From the NCBI GenBank assembly GCA_009838735.1, contig VXQZ01000033.1:1-50825 (forward strand): a DNA stretch of 50,825 bases, written 5' to 3'. Both the position numbers and the translations under genes were made by a program. Below are positions 33,768 through 42,426 of the stretch, piece by piece (positions within the stretch are counted from its first letter, which is position 1; every line of letters begins with the position of its first letter). The DNA comes from Chloroflexota bacterium (GTDB taxonomy: Bacteria; Chloroflexota; Dehalococcoidia; Bin125). The notes beneath the pieces were generated by a model, which was given only the letters and a program-made list of their open reading frames with translations, was not told the origin of the DNA and did not search any database.

Positions 33768-34943
33768 CTAGAGGTCGAATGGCAGTGCGCTGCCAATGGC
33801 AAATGTGATTGCGGCGAAGAGCACACCGACAAGGACGGATCGTCCGGCCGCATAAAGCGGGCTACGACTCGTCACGAGTGATGTGAACAGACCAGCGACG
33901 GCCAGCGTGACCACGCTGGCCAGCACGCCGACAATCAGCGCCCAGTAGTTGACTGTCCAGTCTGCCGCGTGCCAGACCAGGAAGGGGAGCAATGGAATCA
34001 GCGCGCCGAATGAGAACGACAGGAACGAACTCGCCGCAGCCTTCCAGGGATTGCCCAAGCCGTCCGGATCGAGGCCGAGCTCTTCGCGAACCATCGTGTC
34101 GACCAGGGCATCGGGCTGTTCAGAAAGCTCGGCGGCGACCTGTTCGGCCAGCTCTTGCGATAGTCCCTTGGACCGGTAGATGCTGATCAACTCGCGCCGC
34201 TCTTCACCCGGATCGAGCAGCACTTCGTCCCGTTCCATGGCGATCTGTCGTTGAAGGACTTCTGACTGGCTACGAACGGAGATGTACTCTCCGCCGGCCA
34301 TCGAGAAGGCCCCGGCAAGCCAACCGCCGATTCCGGCGACGAGCACCGCTTCGGATCCAATGGCGACGCCGGCGACGCCGGCGATCAAGGCGAGGTTGGA
34401 AACGATGCCGTCGTTCAGGCCGAAGAGGGCCGCGCGAAACGTTGAGGCTCCCTGGGCGCCAACCCCGGCGTGACCTTCTCCGATCGCTCCTTCGGCGCCG
34501 AATTGCGGCGCCAGCTCCGCCAACGTCGCGCGATGCTCCCGCTCTTCTTCGGCCAGGCCGCCGGAGTCGGGGTCGGAAACGTAGCGCTGGATGTCGAACA
34601 GCTCTTCTCGCCTGAGTTGGGAGATGATGTAGCCGAGACCAAAGACTCGAGCCTCGAAGGCCATCAGCCGGACTCGGAGCGACGGACGATGCAGGTCGAG
34701 GTAGGCTTGCGGCTCGTGGTCGCCCAGCAGCGCGATCCAATGCGCGGCGTGCTCGCGCTCTGATTCTGCCATGTTGCGCAGCACCTCGGCCGGTTGGTGG
34801 TGGGCCGGCTGCCGGTCGCTCATTCCCGCCAGCCGGTCGTAGAGCCAAGCGGCATCGAGCTCGTCGCCGATCATCTCTCGGAGACGTTCGATTCGCTCGT
34901 CGGTGAGCGGCACGTGGGCCTGGGGCGGATCCATGGTCGCCAT
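33768..34943 (-). CDS. ferritin-like domain fused to a VIT1/CCC1-type iron transporter (MbfA-like)
   Basis: The 391-residue protein has an N-terminal rubrerythrin/ferritin-like domain (about 15-140) with diiron-type Glu/His segments (GDELDAAWLYDRLAG, AESEREHAAHWIALL, EEEREHRATLAEL). A VIT1 membrane domain follows (about 160-391) with FRAALFGLNDGIVSNLALIAG and MAGGEYISVRSQSEVLQRQ, shortened here. Such fusions oxidise Fe2+ at the ferritin site and export iron across the membrane, protecting against iron and peroxide stress. It starts with ATG at 34943. Known neighbours for this family include iron regulators; none is seen here. It is convergent with the NYN-like gene. Confidence 0.88.
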   Translation of the reverse strand: MATMDPPQAHVPLTDERIERLREMIGDELDAAWLYDRLAGMSDRQPAHHQPAEVLRNMAESEREHAAHWIALLGDHEPQAYLDLHRPSLRVRLMAFEARVFGLGYIISQLRREELFDIQRYVSDPDSGGLAEEEREHRATLAELAPQFGAEGAIGEGHAGVGAQGASTFRAALFGLNDGIVSNLALIAGVAGVAIGSEAVLVAGIGGWLAGAFSMAGGEYISVRSQSEVLQRQIAMERDEVLLDPGEERRELISIYRSKGLSQELAEQVAAELSEQPDALVDTMVREELGLDPDGLGNPWKAAASSFLSFSFGALIPLLPFLVWHAADWTVNYWALIVGVLASVVTLAVAGLFTSLVTSRSPLYAAGRSVLVGVLFAAITFAIGSALPFDL

Positions 34944-35041
34944 GCGCCCAGTGTATCCCGCGACACCGGCGATCCCTACTGATGCGCGATGATCGACACA
35001 GACAGAGCGGCAGCATGCAGCAATAGTCCGGAGCCGGCGTC

Positions 35042-35911
35042 ATGCTCAAATTGGGGCTACCCAAAGGATCACTCGAAGTTCCCACTTTTGACCTGTTTCG
35101 ACGTGCCGGGTTCCATGTGTCGGTCAACTCAAGGTCGTACTTTCCCGAGATCGACGACGAGGGCATCAGTTGCACGATGTTTCGGGCCCAGGAGATGGCT
35201 CGATACGTAGAAGATGGCGTCGTCGATGTCGGGATTACCGGTCACGATTGGGTCGTCGAGACTGGTGCAGATGTGGTCGAGGTCGCCGAAATGACCTACA
35301 GCAAGGCGACCAGCAGACCCGCTCGCTGGGTGCTCGCAGTGCCCGCCGAATCGCCCGTGACGGGAATAGAGCAGCTCGAAGGCGGAGTCATCGCCACCGA
35401 ACTGGTCCGCACGACGCGCCAGTACTTCGAGCAGCGAGGCATTGACGTTCGGGTGGAGTTCAGCTGGGGCGCGACGGAGGTCAAGGCAAGAATCATCGAC
35501 GCCATCGTCGACGTGACGGAAACCGGGTCGTCGCTGAGAGCGAACAACCTGCGCGTCATCGCCGAAGTGCTGGAGAGCACTGCGCGGCTGGTCGCCAACA
35601 GGGACGCATGGAACGATCCTGCGCGGCGGGAGAAGATCGAGTCGATCAACACCTTGCTGCAGGGCGCGATCACGGCGACGACCAAGGTTGGACTCAAGCT
35701 CAACACGCCTCGCTCAAGCCTGGAGGACGTGCTCGCCGTGATTGGCAAGTTCGGCGAGCACGCCCCCACGATTAGTCCGCTGATCGACGGCTCATGGGTT
35801 GCGCTGGAGATTATTCTCGATGAGCGCCAGGAGCGAGAGATGATCCCCGAATTGCGCCGCGCCGGCGCCAGCGGCCTGGTCTCCTACCCGCTGAACAAAG
35901 TCATCTCCTGA
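35042..35911 (+). CDS. hisG: ATP phosphoribosyltransferase, long form
   Basis: The 289-residue enzyme catalyses the first step of histidine synthesis, joining ATP and PRPP. It starts MLKLGLPKGSLEVPTFDLF. The catalytic domain contains VDVGITGHDWVVETGADVVEV and the PRPP loop near DAIVDVTETGSSLRANNL. A C-terminal ACT-like domain (about 205-289, ISPLIDGSWVALEIIL ... GASGLVSYPLNKVI) marks the histidine-inhibited long form that needs no HisZ. GGAG lies 8 nt before ATG. No other his gene is adjacent. Its last 120 bp overlap the end of the convergent PPC-domain gene. Confidence 0.93.
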   Translation: MLKLGLPKGSLEVPTFDLFRRAGFHVSVNSRSYFPEIDDEGISCTMFRAQEMARYVEDGVVDVGITGHDWVVETGADVVEVAEMTYSKATSRPARWVLAVPAESPVTGIEQLEGGVIATELVRTTRQYFEQRGIDVRVEFSWGATEVKARIIDAIVDVTETGSSLRANNLRVIAEVLESTARLVANRDAWNDPARREKIESINTLLQGAITATTKVGLKLNTPRSSLEDVLAVIGKFGEHAPTISPLIDGSWVALEIILDERQEREMIPELRRAGASGLVSYPLNKVIS

Positions 35912-38407
35912 CGGTCCCGCAACACTCTCCAATAGCCTGCTTGCCAGCCAGGCGTCGATTGGTGCATTCGCGGGAACGACCCAGCGAGAAGTCGCGTCCA
36001 TACTGAGACCCACCGGAACGTAAGTCGCCTGGACAAGCCCGTTGCTCAGCCGGCGAGCATGGATCCTGCCGAGCTCCTGATCGTTGTGGGTAATCGGCCC
36101 AGTCCTCAACCAGCGGTCCGCTGTGACTTCGACCGGGAGTTGACGCTGCGAGGGCAGGGCCCGCTCGCCGTTTGAGAGGTCGGCGGCAAACTCGACTTGG
36201 CCGTCGTCAAGCACGCGAGCCAGCAATCGGGTCACGGTGACGACCGGTGCGGCCGCTGGTTCCTCGGACACCTCTGGCTGCGGGATCGCGGGATTTGCGT
36301 CGAGTCCAAGCCCTGTGAGCAACAGGTCGTGGTCAGTGCCGGCCGTCGCGGCACCGCAGAACGCGCGATCCAGCATGAGATCGTAGATCGTCGACTGCGC
36401 TCGCAAGGCTTCGTCGCCAAGGTCGAGCGCGCTGTCATCAGCGCGGCAATCGATTCCCTCTCCGAATTCCTCCAACCCGGCCTCGACCACAGGACCGCTC
36501 CAGCCACGCTCAGCCTCCCGCTTCATGAGCACGAGCTCTGCGGCGGCGACCAGGTGGCTGTCGATACCCTGAGCAGCGGCGAGTTCAGCGTGAACCCGCA
36601 ACGCTTCCTCGGGTGTGATTGCGCGTTGCTCCGCCGCCGTCTGTCCCCACGCCCGGACGAATCCATCGATCCGCGCGGCGGCAGCGCGGCCTGCGAGCAC
36701 GACGATCTCCTCTGCGGCATCGGCGCTCTGGAACTGCTGCGGATCGAACTCGGCATTGCTAAGCGTTTCGCGATGCGCGGCGGCCAGCAACTGGACCAGT
36801 GCGTCCATGGTCGGCGCCGCAGGGTCATCCAGCTCAGACAGCGGCAGACCGCCCCGACCCACGCGAGAGAACAACGACTGCGCTCGGGCATTCAACGACT
36901 CCAGCACGGCGCTGAAATCGGCAAGGACCTGAGTGCGTACGCCGGCCGCGTAGATGGCTCTGGCTTCGATCTCCGGAGCGAGACCTTCTGCATCGACCGA
37001 GCTGTCGTCGTTCGATGCATCCCCGGTCTGTTCGTCAGCTTCGGCCGCCTCGCCTGTGGGTTCGTCGGCCGGCCTGACCTCGGTTGTGACTTCGCCATCT
37101 TCGGCGGCGATTGCCGACACCCGGTACTCCACGCCGTCAACGCTGACGTTGACCGGGTCGAGTTCGATGCCAGTAAGCACCATGATCGGTCGAGTCAGGA
37201 AGTGGAACGCGAGAGTGTCGAAGTCGTCGTTGATGACCGCGACCATGAGCATCACGTCGGTCGGGCCCGTGCGCCATCTGAACAACCCCTCAAATGGATG
37301 CAGCTGGGACAGGGGCTGGCTTCCGAATTCCTCAACAGTCTCATCAGAGTGATAGGAGGCGCCGACGGGCAACAGCTCTGTTTCGTCGTCCAGGACGTCA
37401 ATCCAGGGCGTTCGCCAGTCGTCGATGTACGGCCAGCGCACTTGTACGCGCAGTCGCGCTTCGGGGTCAAGCGCGGACAGTGGCTCGTCGCCCAGGTTGC
37501 CTACTCGGTAGTTGATCTGGAAGGGCAAACCCAGAACCACGCGGTCGGGTGCATCAATCTCCTCCAGTTTGACGATCGGTCCGTCTTCAGCCGACGTCAC
37601 AGTGAGCTCGAACTGGGCGGCAACCAACCCCTTGAGATCGCGGTCGCCCCAGTTGGTCGCCTCGATCATGTACGTGCCGGCGCCAAGAAATCGCTCGATC
37701 CGCGAGTTGTACCCGATCCCGCTATCATCATCAGCCTCGAGCAGATCACCGCCTTCGTCGAGGAGATAGACGTACGGGTCGGCCAGTTCCGACGTCAGAT
37801 CGATTCGAATGCGACGGGTGTCGGTCACTTCAAACCGATAACGTTGCGCGGCGCGATCGGCTCGGTAGGCTGATTCGCATCCGAAATGCGACCACTCGCC
37901 GGTGGCGCTGAGCGTGTCGACCAGGACTCCCAGGTCGACGACGTCGAGACAGCCCTTGATCACGTGGATGGTGAGATCGAACGCGCCGGCCTCTCGTCCC
38001 GACCAGCCGAGGGCGCTGGCCTCAATGCGGTAGATCCCTGCGGAGAGCGCGCGCTCGATGCGAGCATTATTGCCGCTGCCGGTATCGTCGTCGGCTTCAA
38101 TCAACCTGCCATCCTCGGCGAGCAGATACAGCAGCGTGTCTCTCTCGGGGGAGCTCAGATCAATGCGCACTTCCTGAGGCTCGGCCAGCGAGAACTCAAA
38201 CATCAGGCCGTGGCGCCGCGCCAGGAATTGGGACACGTTGCACTCAGCGGATGTCCAGGTACCGCTGGCGCTCAGCACATCAATCAGCTCGCCTAACTGT
38301 GTGGGGGGCGGACAGTCTCCGGCGTCGTCCTGCGCCTGGATCGATTGCAAGGACGCGAGCGTTGCCAAGAACGCGACGGTCGCAATCAGCATGATCGATG
38401 TTCTCAT
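35792..38407 (-). CDS. large secreted protein with two PPC domains
   Basis: The 871-residue protein has a signal peptide (about 1-25). Two bacterial pre-peptidase C-terminal (PPC) domains follow at about 37-150 and 152-275, with near-identical cores: IDLSSPERDTLLYLL ... EADDDTGSGNNARIE and IDLTSELADPYVYLL ... EADDDSGIGYNSRIE. A CARDB-like beta-sandwich lies at about 285-430, then an acidic linker, and a mainly helical C-terminal half that I do not recognise. The PPC domains bind calcium or carbohydrate in other proteins. The role is unclear; there is no peptidase domain. The stop lies 120 bp inside hisG on the other strand, so the C-terminal 40 residues are antisense to HisG. RCC1-like gene upstream on the same strand. 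Confidence 0.75.
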   Translation of the reverse strand: MRTSIMLIATVAFLATLASLQSIQAQDDAGDCPPPTQLGELIDVLSASGTWTSAECNVSQFLARRHGLMFEFSLAEPQEVRIDLSSPERDTLLYLLAEDGRLIEADDDTGSGNNARIERALSAGIYRIEASALGWSGREAGAFDLTIHVIKGCLDVVDLGVLVDTLSATGEWSHFGCESAYRADRAAQRYRFEVTDTRRIRIDLTSELADPYVYLLDEGGDLLEADDDSGIGYNSRIERFLGAGTYMIEATNWGDRDLKGLVAAQFELTVTSAEDGPIVKLEEIDAPDRVVLGLPFQINYRVGNLGDEPLSALDPEARLRVQVRWPYIDDWRTPWIDVLDDETELLPVGASYHSDETVEEFGSQPLSQLHPFEGLFRWRTGPTDVMLMVAVINDDFDTLAFHFLTRPIMVLTGIELDPVNVSVDGVEYRVSAIAAEDGEVTTEVRPADEPTGEAAEADEQTGDASNDDSSVDAEGLAPEIEARAIYAAGVRTQVLADFSAVLESLNARAQSLFSRVGRGGLPLSELDDPAAPTMDALVQLLAAAHRETLSNAEFDPQQFQSADAAEEIVVLAGRAAAARIDGFVRAWGQTAAEQRAITPEEALRVHAELAAAQGIDSHLVAAAELVLMKREAERGWSGPVVEAGLEEFGEGIDCRADDSALDLGDEALRAQSTIYDLMLDRAFCGAATAGTDHDLLLTGLGLDANPAIPQPEVSEEPAAAPVVTVTRLLARVLDDGQVEFAADLSNGERALPSQRQLPVEVTADRWLRTGPITHNDQELGRIHARRLSNGLVQATYVPVGLSMDATSRWVVPANAPIDAWLASRLLESVAGPSGDDFVQRVGDQAAGAGAAQFGDHLSLLALIENNLQRNP

Positions 38408-38603
38408 TGGAGCAATCCAATCAAAGCGGCATATTGTCCGTGAGACAGCCTAACTGCGATACACGGTTGCAACCGTCGATGGCTCTGGGCAGCGACTGTC
38501 GAAGAACACGAAGCCGCGAATCGCGCCAGGTATTGGCCGCCAATCGCGAACAGGAGCCAATACGTTCAGTCCTGAATCCGCGTGATGAGAATGAGAGGAT
38601 GGG

Positions 38604-39743
38604 CTACTGATCCGGCCCGGGGTCATCCTCTTCCACGTCAGGCTCGGGCGCTACCGGCATCGGCAGTGGGCGGAATCGCTCGGGCACGTCGTGACGAGGA
38701 TCGCCCCGGCGGAAGTCGCTCCAACAATCAATGTGCCCTTCAGTGGTGATGGCACAGGCGGCTTGATCACCGAACAGGTGGGTGTAGGTATTGGCCTCCG
38801 TAGCGTCGCGATCGGGTCCGCCTTCGAACAGGAAGGTGAACGGAATGGACCAGTACTGGAAGCGGATGAGATCGGGCGGGCAGTAGTCGAGGTCAGCGGG
38901 AATCAACTCAAGACACCAATGATGGGTCTGTCGGCACTGGAGCGCGCCGTCTTCTGAGATGGTGCATCCTTGCGATCCGAGCAAATGCACGTTGCGAAAC
39001 AGCTGGATGTAGGGCTCCGGCGGACCGGGAGCAGTGCGCGAACGGGCAGTCAGGCAGCGGACTTCGCCGTCGGCAGTGAAGCCGCACAGCCCGTTGCCGC
39101 TGGCTGCGATCCGGACGAAGGGGCCGGCATCGGAGATGAATCGCTCAATACCCAAATTTCCCCAGCATGTCGTCTGACCCTCGGAATCGAGCGCGCAAAA
39201 CTCCCGCCCAGTGCTGATCAGCTGAGTGAAGTTGCCTCCCGCCGGGGCGTTCTGGCCCGCCTGAGGCCGGCCCCAGCAAACGATCTCACCCTCGATCGTG
39301 AGAGCACAGGCATAGTGCCTCCACGGGTGGACCACGATCTCGACGAGGTCGTCACGTTCGGGAGGAAGGAGCTGCGCAAGCTCAACACGGTCAAGATCGG
39401 TGCCAGGGTTGCGTTCAAGAATGCCGTCGATCGTGTCGTTGATGTAGCCGTAACCGGTGCCCCAGCAAACGGCCGCTCCTTCGTCGTTGATCGCGCAGGC
39501 GTCGCCGGGTCCGAGACTCAGGCTGGTAAAGACACCCTCAGGAACGTCGTGGACGAGCGGAGTGTCGAAGCCCCAGCAGACAATCTCACCGGCCTCGGTC
39601 AACGCGCAGACGGTAGTGGGGCTGATGACGATCCGGACCGGGGTTTCGGCGCGAGTCGCGGCGGGGTCGAGCAAGATCACGACCGCTGCCAGCAGCAAGG
39701 CGGCGAGTGGGGCGAGGCGACGTATATCTGGAGCCGACAGCAT
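38604..39743 (-). CDS. secreted RCC1-like beta-propeller protein
   Basis: The 379-residue protein has a signal peptide (cleaved near TRAETP). About six or seven repeats of the RCC1/BLIP-II type follow, each with a CAL...G.IVCWG-like core: VCALTEAGEIVCWG, ACAINDEGAAVCWG, ACALTIEGEIVCWG, FCALDSEGQTTCWG, LCGFTADGEVRC and ACAITTEGHIDCW. The paired cysteines within each repeat probably form disulfides. It ends in an acidic, proline-rich tail. It is likely exported and binds another protein. The PPC gene follows 196 bp downstream on the same strand and the HpaB-like gene is divergent. Confidence 0.78.
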   Translation of the reverse strand: MLSAPDIRRLAPLAALLLAAVVILLDPAATRAETPVRIVISPTTVCALTEAGEIVCWGFDTPLVHDVPEGVFTSLSLGPGDACAINDEGAAVCWGTGYGYINDTIDGILERNPGTDLDRVELAQLLPPERDDLVEIVVHPWRHYACALTIEGEIVCWGRPQAGQNAPAGGNFTQLISTGREFCALDSEGQTTCWGNLGIERFISDAGPFVRIAASGNGLCGFTADGEVRCLTARSRTAPGPPEPYIQLFRNVHLLGSQGCTISEDGALQCRQTHHWCLELIPADLDYCPPDLIRFQYWSIPFTFLFEGGPDRDATEANTYTHLFGDQAACAITTEGHIDCWSDFRRGDPRHDVPERFRPLPMPVAPEPDVEEDDPGPDQ

Positions 39744-39837
39744 CGTGTGCGCGTTCGCTGTGATGTTGCGGGCAGGCTAGCGGAATGCGCACGCGACGTT
39801 GGCGACACGGGCGACGGCAGTCGTGGGCTAGGATCGC

Positions 39838-41307
39838 ATGGACTTCGTACCTCGATTGGAGCGTGCCGTGGCCCTGCGAACTGCTGCCGAATATGTCGAA
39901 TCCCTGCGGGACGGTCGGGAGATCTGGTACCGCGGCGAACGCGTTGATGATGTCACGACCCACCCGACGATCAGCAAGGCGGTCAAGCACGCCTGCATCG
40001 ACTACGAGATGGCGGAATCGGATGAGTACCGGGATCTGGCCACCTATGAAGAGGATGGCGAGAGTCACTCGGCCTACTACCGAATTCCACGCTCGACGCA
40101 GGACCTCCTCGATCGCTCAAGGCTGATTGAGGCCGCCACGGCGGAAGGCGACACCCTGGTCGTACTGATCAAGGAGATCGGCACCGACGCGCTTTTCGCG
40201 CTGCTCTCGGTCACCGCTGAGTTCGAGGATCAGACGTACTACGAGCGTGCGAAGGCATACTACGAGTACTGCCGCGCCAATGACCTGTCGCTGGCCGTCG
40301 CCCAGACAGACGTCAAGGGCGACCGCATCAAGCGTCCCTCGCAGCAGGCCGATCCCGACATGTACCTGCGCGTGGTCGAGCGGCGACCGGATGGAGTCGT
40401 GGTGCGCGGGGCCAAGGCGCACACCTCGGTTGTGACCAACACCAATGAAGTGATTGTGCTGCCGACCCGCGCGATGGGTCCCGAGGAGCAGGACTGGGCA
40501 ATCGCCTTCGCGCTTCCCGTCGACACGCCGAATCTGCGCTTCATCGCTTCACCGTTTGGAGACAACGCCAGCCACGCGGGCGAGCGGCCCATCTCGGCGG
40601 TCCGCAAGATGATGGAGACGATCACGATCTTCGACGACGTCTTCGTCCCCAACGATCGCATCTTCATCGACGGCGACACCGAGGCGGCCGGCAACCTGGC
40701 GCTGACGTTTGTCGAGTACCACCGCTTTACGGCGGTCTCGTACAAGCTGCCGCTGATTGATGCGCTGGGCGGGTGCGCGGCGCTGGCGGCCGACTACAAC
40801 GGGATCATTGGCGTCTCGCACGTCCGCGAGAAGTTCGTGGACCTGATCGCTTACGCCGAGACGACCCGGGCATTGATTGAGAAATCGGCAGAGCGCTGTA
40901 TCGCTAAACCAAACGGACAGGTCGCGCCCGATCCGATGACGGTCAATCTGGCCAAGTCGCACTTCGCCCACGGTTACCACGAGGCGGTGCAGCACGTGCA
41001 GGAGATCGCGGGCGGCATTCTGGTGACCGGTCCCGGCGACGAGGATTGGGAGTCGGAAGAGCTGAGGCCGTTCCTGCAAAAGTACCTGGCCGGTCGAGAA
41101 GGAGTCGGCGGCGAGCAGCGGATGAAGCTGCTCAACTTCGTCCGCGATCTGACCTCCTCAGATTACGGCGCCTACCAGGAAGTGCTGGCCATTCACGCCG
41201 AAGGATCGTTGCAGGCCGAACGACTACAGGTCTTCCGGGCATTCAACGAGAACGGCGGCGCGCGTCGGGTGATGAGGCTCGCGGGTAGAATGGCTGGCGT
41301 CAGGTAG
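39838..41307 (+). CDS. HpaB-like flavin-dependent monooxygenase
   Basis: The 489-residue protein belongs to the 4-hydroxyphenylacetate 3-monooxygenase/4-hydroxybutyryl-CoA dehydratase superfamily with an acyl-CoA dehydrogenase-like fold. It opens with LRTAAEYVESLRDGREIWYRGERVDDVTTHP. It contains LSLAVAQTDVKGDR, VVRGAKAHTS, TIFDDVFVPNDRIFI and the C-terminal EIAGGILVTGPGDEDW, shown in parts. At the site of the dehydratase cluster His-x6-Cys the sequence is EYHRFTAVSY with no cysteine, which favours an FADH2-dependent monooxygenase over the Fe-S dehydratase. Its reductase partner (HpaC-type) is not seen. The LON-domain gene follows 31 bp later. Confidence 0.85.
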   Translation: MDFVPRLERAVALRTAAEYVESLRDGREIWYRGERVDDVTTHPTISKAVKHACIDYEMAESDEYRDLATYEEDGESHSAYYRIPRSTQDLLDRSRLIEAATAEGDTLVVLIKEIGTDALFALLSVTAEFEDQTYYERAKAYYEYCRANDLSLAVAQTDVKGDRIKRPSQQADPDMYLRVVERRPDGVVVRGAKAHTSVVTNTNEVIVLPTRAMGPEEQDWAIAFALPVDTPNLRFIASPFGDNASHAGERPISAVRKMMETITIFDDVFVPNDRIFIDGDTEAAGNLALTFVEYHRFTAVSYKLPLIDALGGCAALAADYNGIIGVSHVREKFVDLIAYAETTRALIEKSAERCIAKPNGQVAPDPMTVNLAKSHFAHGYHEAVQHVQEIAGGILVTGPGDEDWESEELRPFLQKYLAGREGVGGEQRMKLLNFVRDLTSSDYGAYQEVLAIHAEGSLQAERLQVFRAFNENGGARRVMRLAGRMAGVR

Positions 41308-41338
41308 CGGTCGACTGACCGGTTCGGAAACCGAGGAC

Positions 41339-42004
41339 ATGCCGGAACTACCGCTGTTTCCGCTTCAGATCGTCGTGTTTCCCGGCGAGTCGGTCCCGTT
41401 GCACATTTTCGAGCCGCGCTATCGCCAACTGGTCAAAGACACGTTGCAGACCGGTGATCCGTTCGGAATCGTGCTGACCCGTCGGAGTCGCCAGCAGCCG
41501 ACATCGGGAGAACGTGAACCGACCCACGAGGTCGGTTGCACCGTGCGGATGGAGTCGAACGAGGCATTCCCGGACGGACGGTTCAACATTGCCTGCATCG
41601 GTGAACGCCGGTTCCGGATCATCGAGAAGCTCGGTGAGCGGCCGTACTGGGTGGCCGACGTCGAGTACCTCGACGATCCGCCCGACTCAGAATCGACGGA
41701 GGCGTACACCGCCTGCGACGCGACGGCGACGCTGTATCGCGAACACCTGGGGTTGGCGTTGGCGCTGCAAAACTCATGGCAGCGCTCGTATCGGTTGCCG
41801 GGTCGGCCCAACGCGTTGGTCAATCATGTGGCCTCAAGCATTGAAGCGCCGGCGTCGGTCAAGCAGGAAGTGCTTAAATCCGAGTCGGCTGTCGAGCAGC
41901 TCAATCTGCTCAGCCGGATTCTGAGGGCATCAAACCGCCAACTCAGCGATCGAGTCCACCTGCACCACAAGCAGCGATATGAGGGTCTTGGGGTCGGGAA
42001 CTGA
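41339..42004 (+). CDS. LON substrate-binding-domain protein
   Basis: The 221-residue protein is the N-terminal domain of Lon protease on its own: MPELPLFPLQIVVFPGESVPLHIFEPRYRQL, shown here as one short start stretch, then GDPFGIVL, EVGCTVRMESNEAFPDGRFNI and a helical C-terminal half. It lacks the ATPase and protease domains. Stand-alone LON-domain proteins are widespread and poorly characterised; they may bind substrates or partner proteins. It has GAGG right before the ATG and follows the HpaB-like gene by 31 bp. Confidence 0.85.
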   Translation: MPELPLFPLQIVVFPGESVPLHIFEPRYRQLVKDTLQTGDPFGIVLTRRSRQQPTSGEREPTHEVGCTVRMESNEAFPDGRFNIACIGERRFRIIEKLGERPYWVADVEYLDDPPDSESTEAYTACDATATLYREHLGLALALQNSWQRSYRLPGRPNALVNHVASSIEAPASVKQEVLKSESAVEQLNLLSRILRASNRQLSDRVHLHHKQRYEGLGVGN

Positions 42005-42013
42005 GCCGCAGTT

Positions 42014-42391
42014 CTACTCGGTCAATGGCGCCAGCAATTCGACCAGTTCCGCGACACTCTCGATGTCCGCGGCGATAACGGCAGCATCAAGAAACTCATC
42101 CCGTTCATAGAAGTACTCGTGGAGGTCGTTGGGACTCCCTCGCAAATCGCGCACCCGCTCGTCTCCAGTCAATCGCCAGACATTGTTCAGCACGGTACTG
42201 AAGTCCCTGTGCCTCTCGTACTCCCATCCTTGAGCAGTGGCCACAGCTTTGGCCATGTGTGCCGCTGCACCCCAACCCTTCTCAGACGCTTGATGCAGGT
42301 CGCCCGATGCCAGGTAGTCCCGGGATTTCTGTAGGAACGTCCTAGATTGTCTCGCGTAGGTCTCCACCGCGCGCCGGTCTATCGTTGCCAA
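42014..42391 (-). CDS. PaREP1/HEPN-family protein
   Basis: The 125-residue helical protein matches the PaREP1 (HEPN-superfamily) pattern: YLASGDLHQASEKGWGAAAHMAKAVATAQGW, shown shortened, then LRGSPNDLHEYFYERDEF. R84-x6-H91 has the spacing of the RX4-6H RNase motif of HEPN toxins, but many PaREP1 proteins are not known toxins. No nucleotidyltransferase (MNT) antitoxin is adjacent. It is convergent with the LON-domain gene. Confidence 0.75.
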   Translation of the reverse strand: MATIDRRAVETYARQSRTFLQKSRDYLASGDLHQASEKGWGAAAHMAKAVATAQGWEYERHRDFSTVLNNVWRLTGDERVRDLRGSPNDLHEYFYERDEFLDAAVIAADIESVAELVELLAPLTE

Positions 42392-42426
42392 GTCAAGTCC
42401 CCTTCTACCGGTACAACGATAGCAGG

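Noticed and set aside
36197-37873. 558-residue ORF on the plus strand
   Set aside because: It is antisense to the PPC protein, whose tandem domains are convincing, and it shows no recognisable motifs.
38970-39947. 325-residue ORF on the plus strand
   Set aside because: Antisense to the RCC1-like protein whose repeats are clear.
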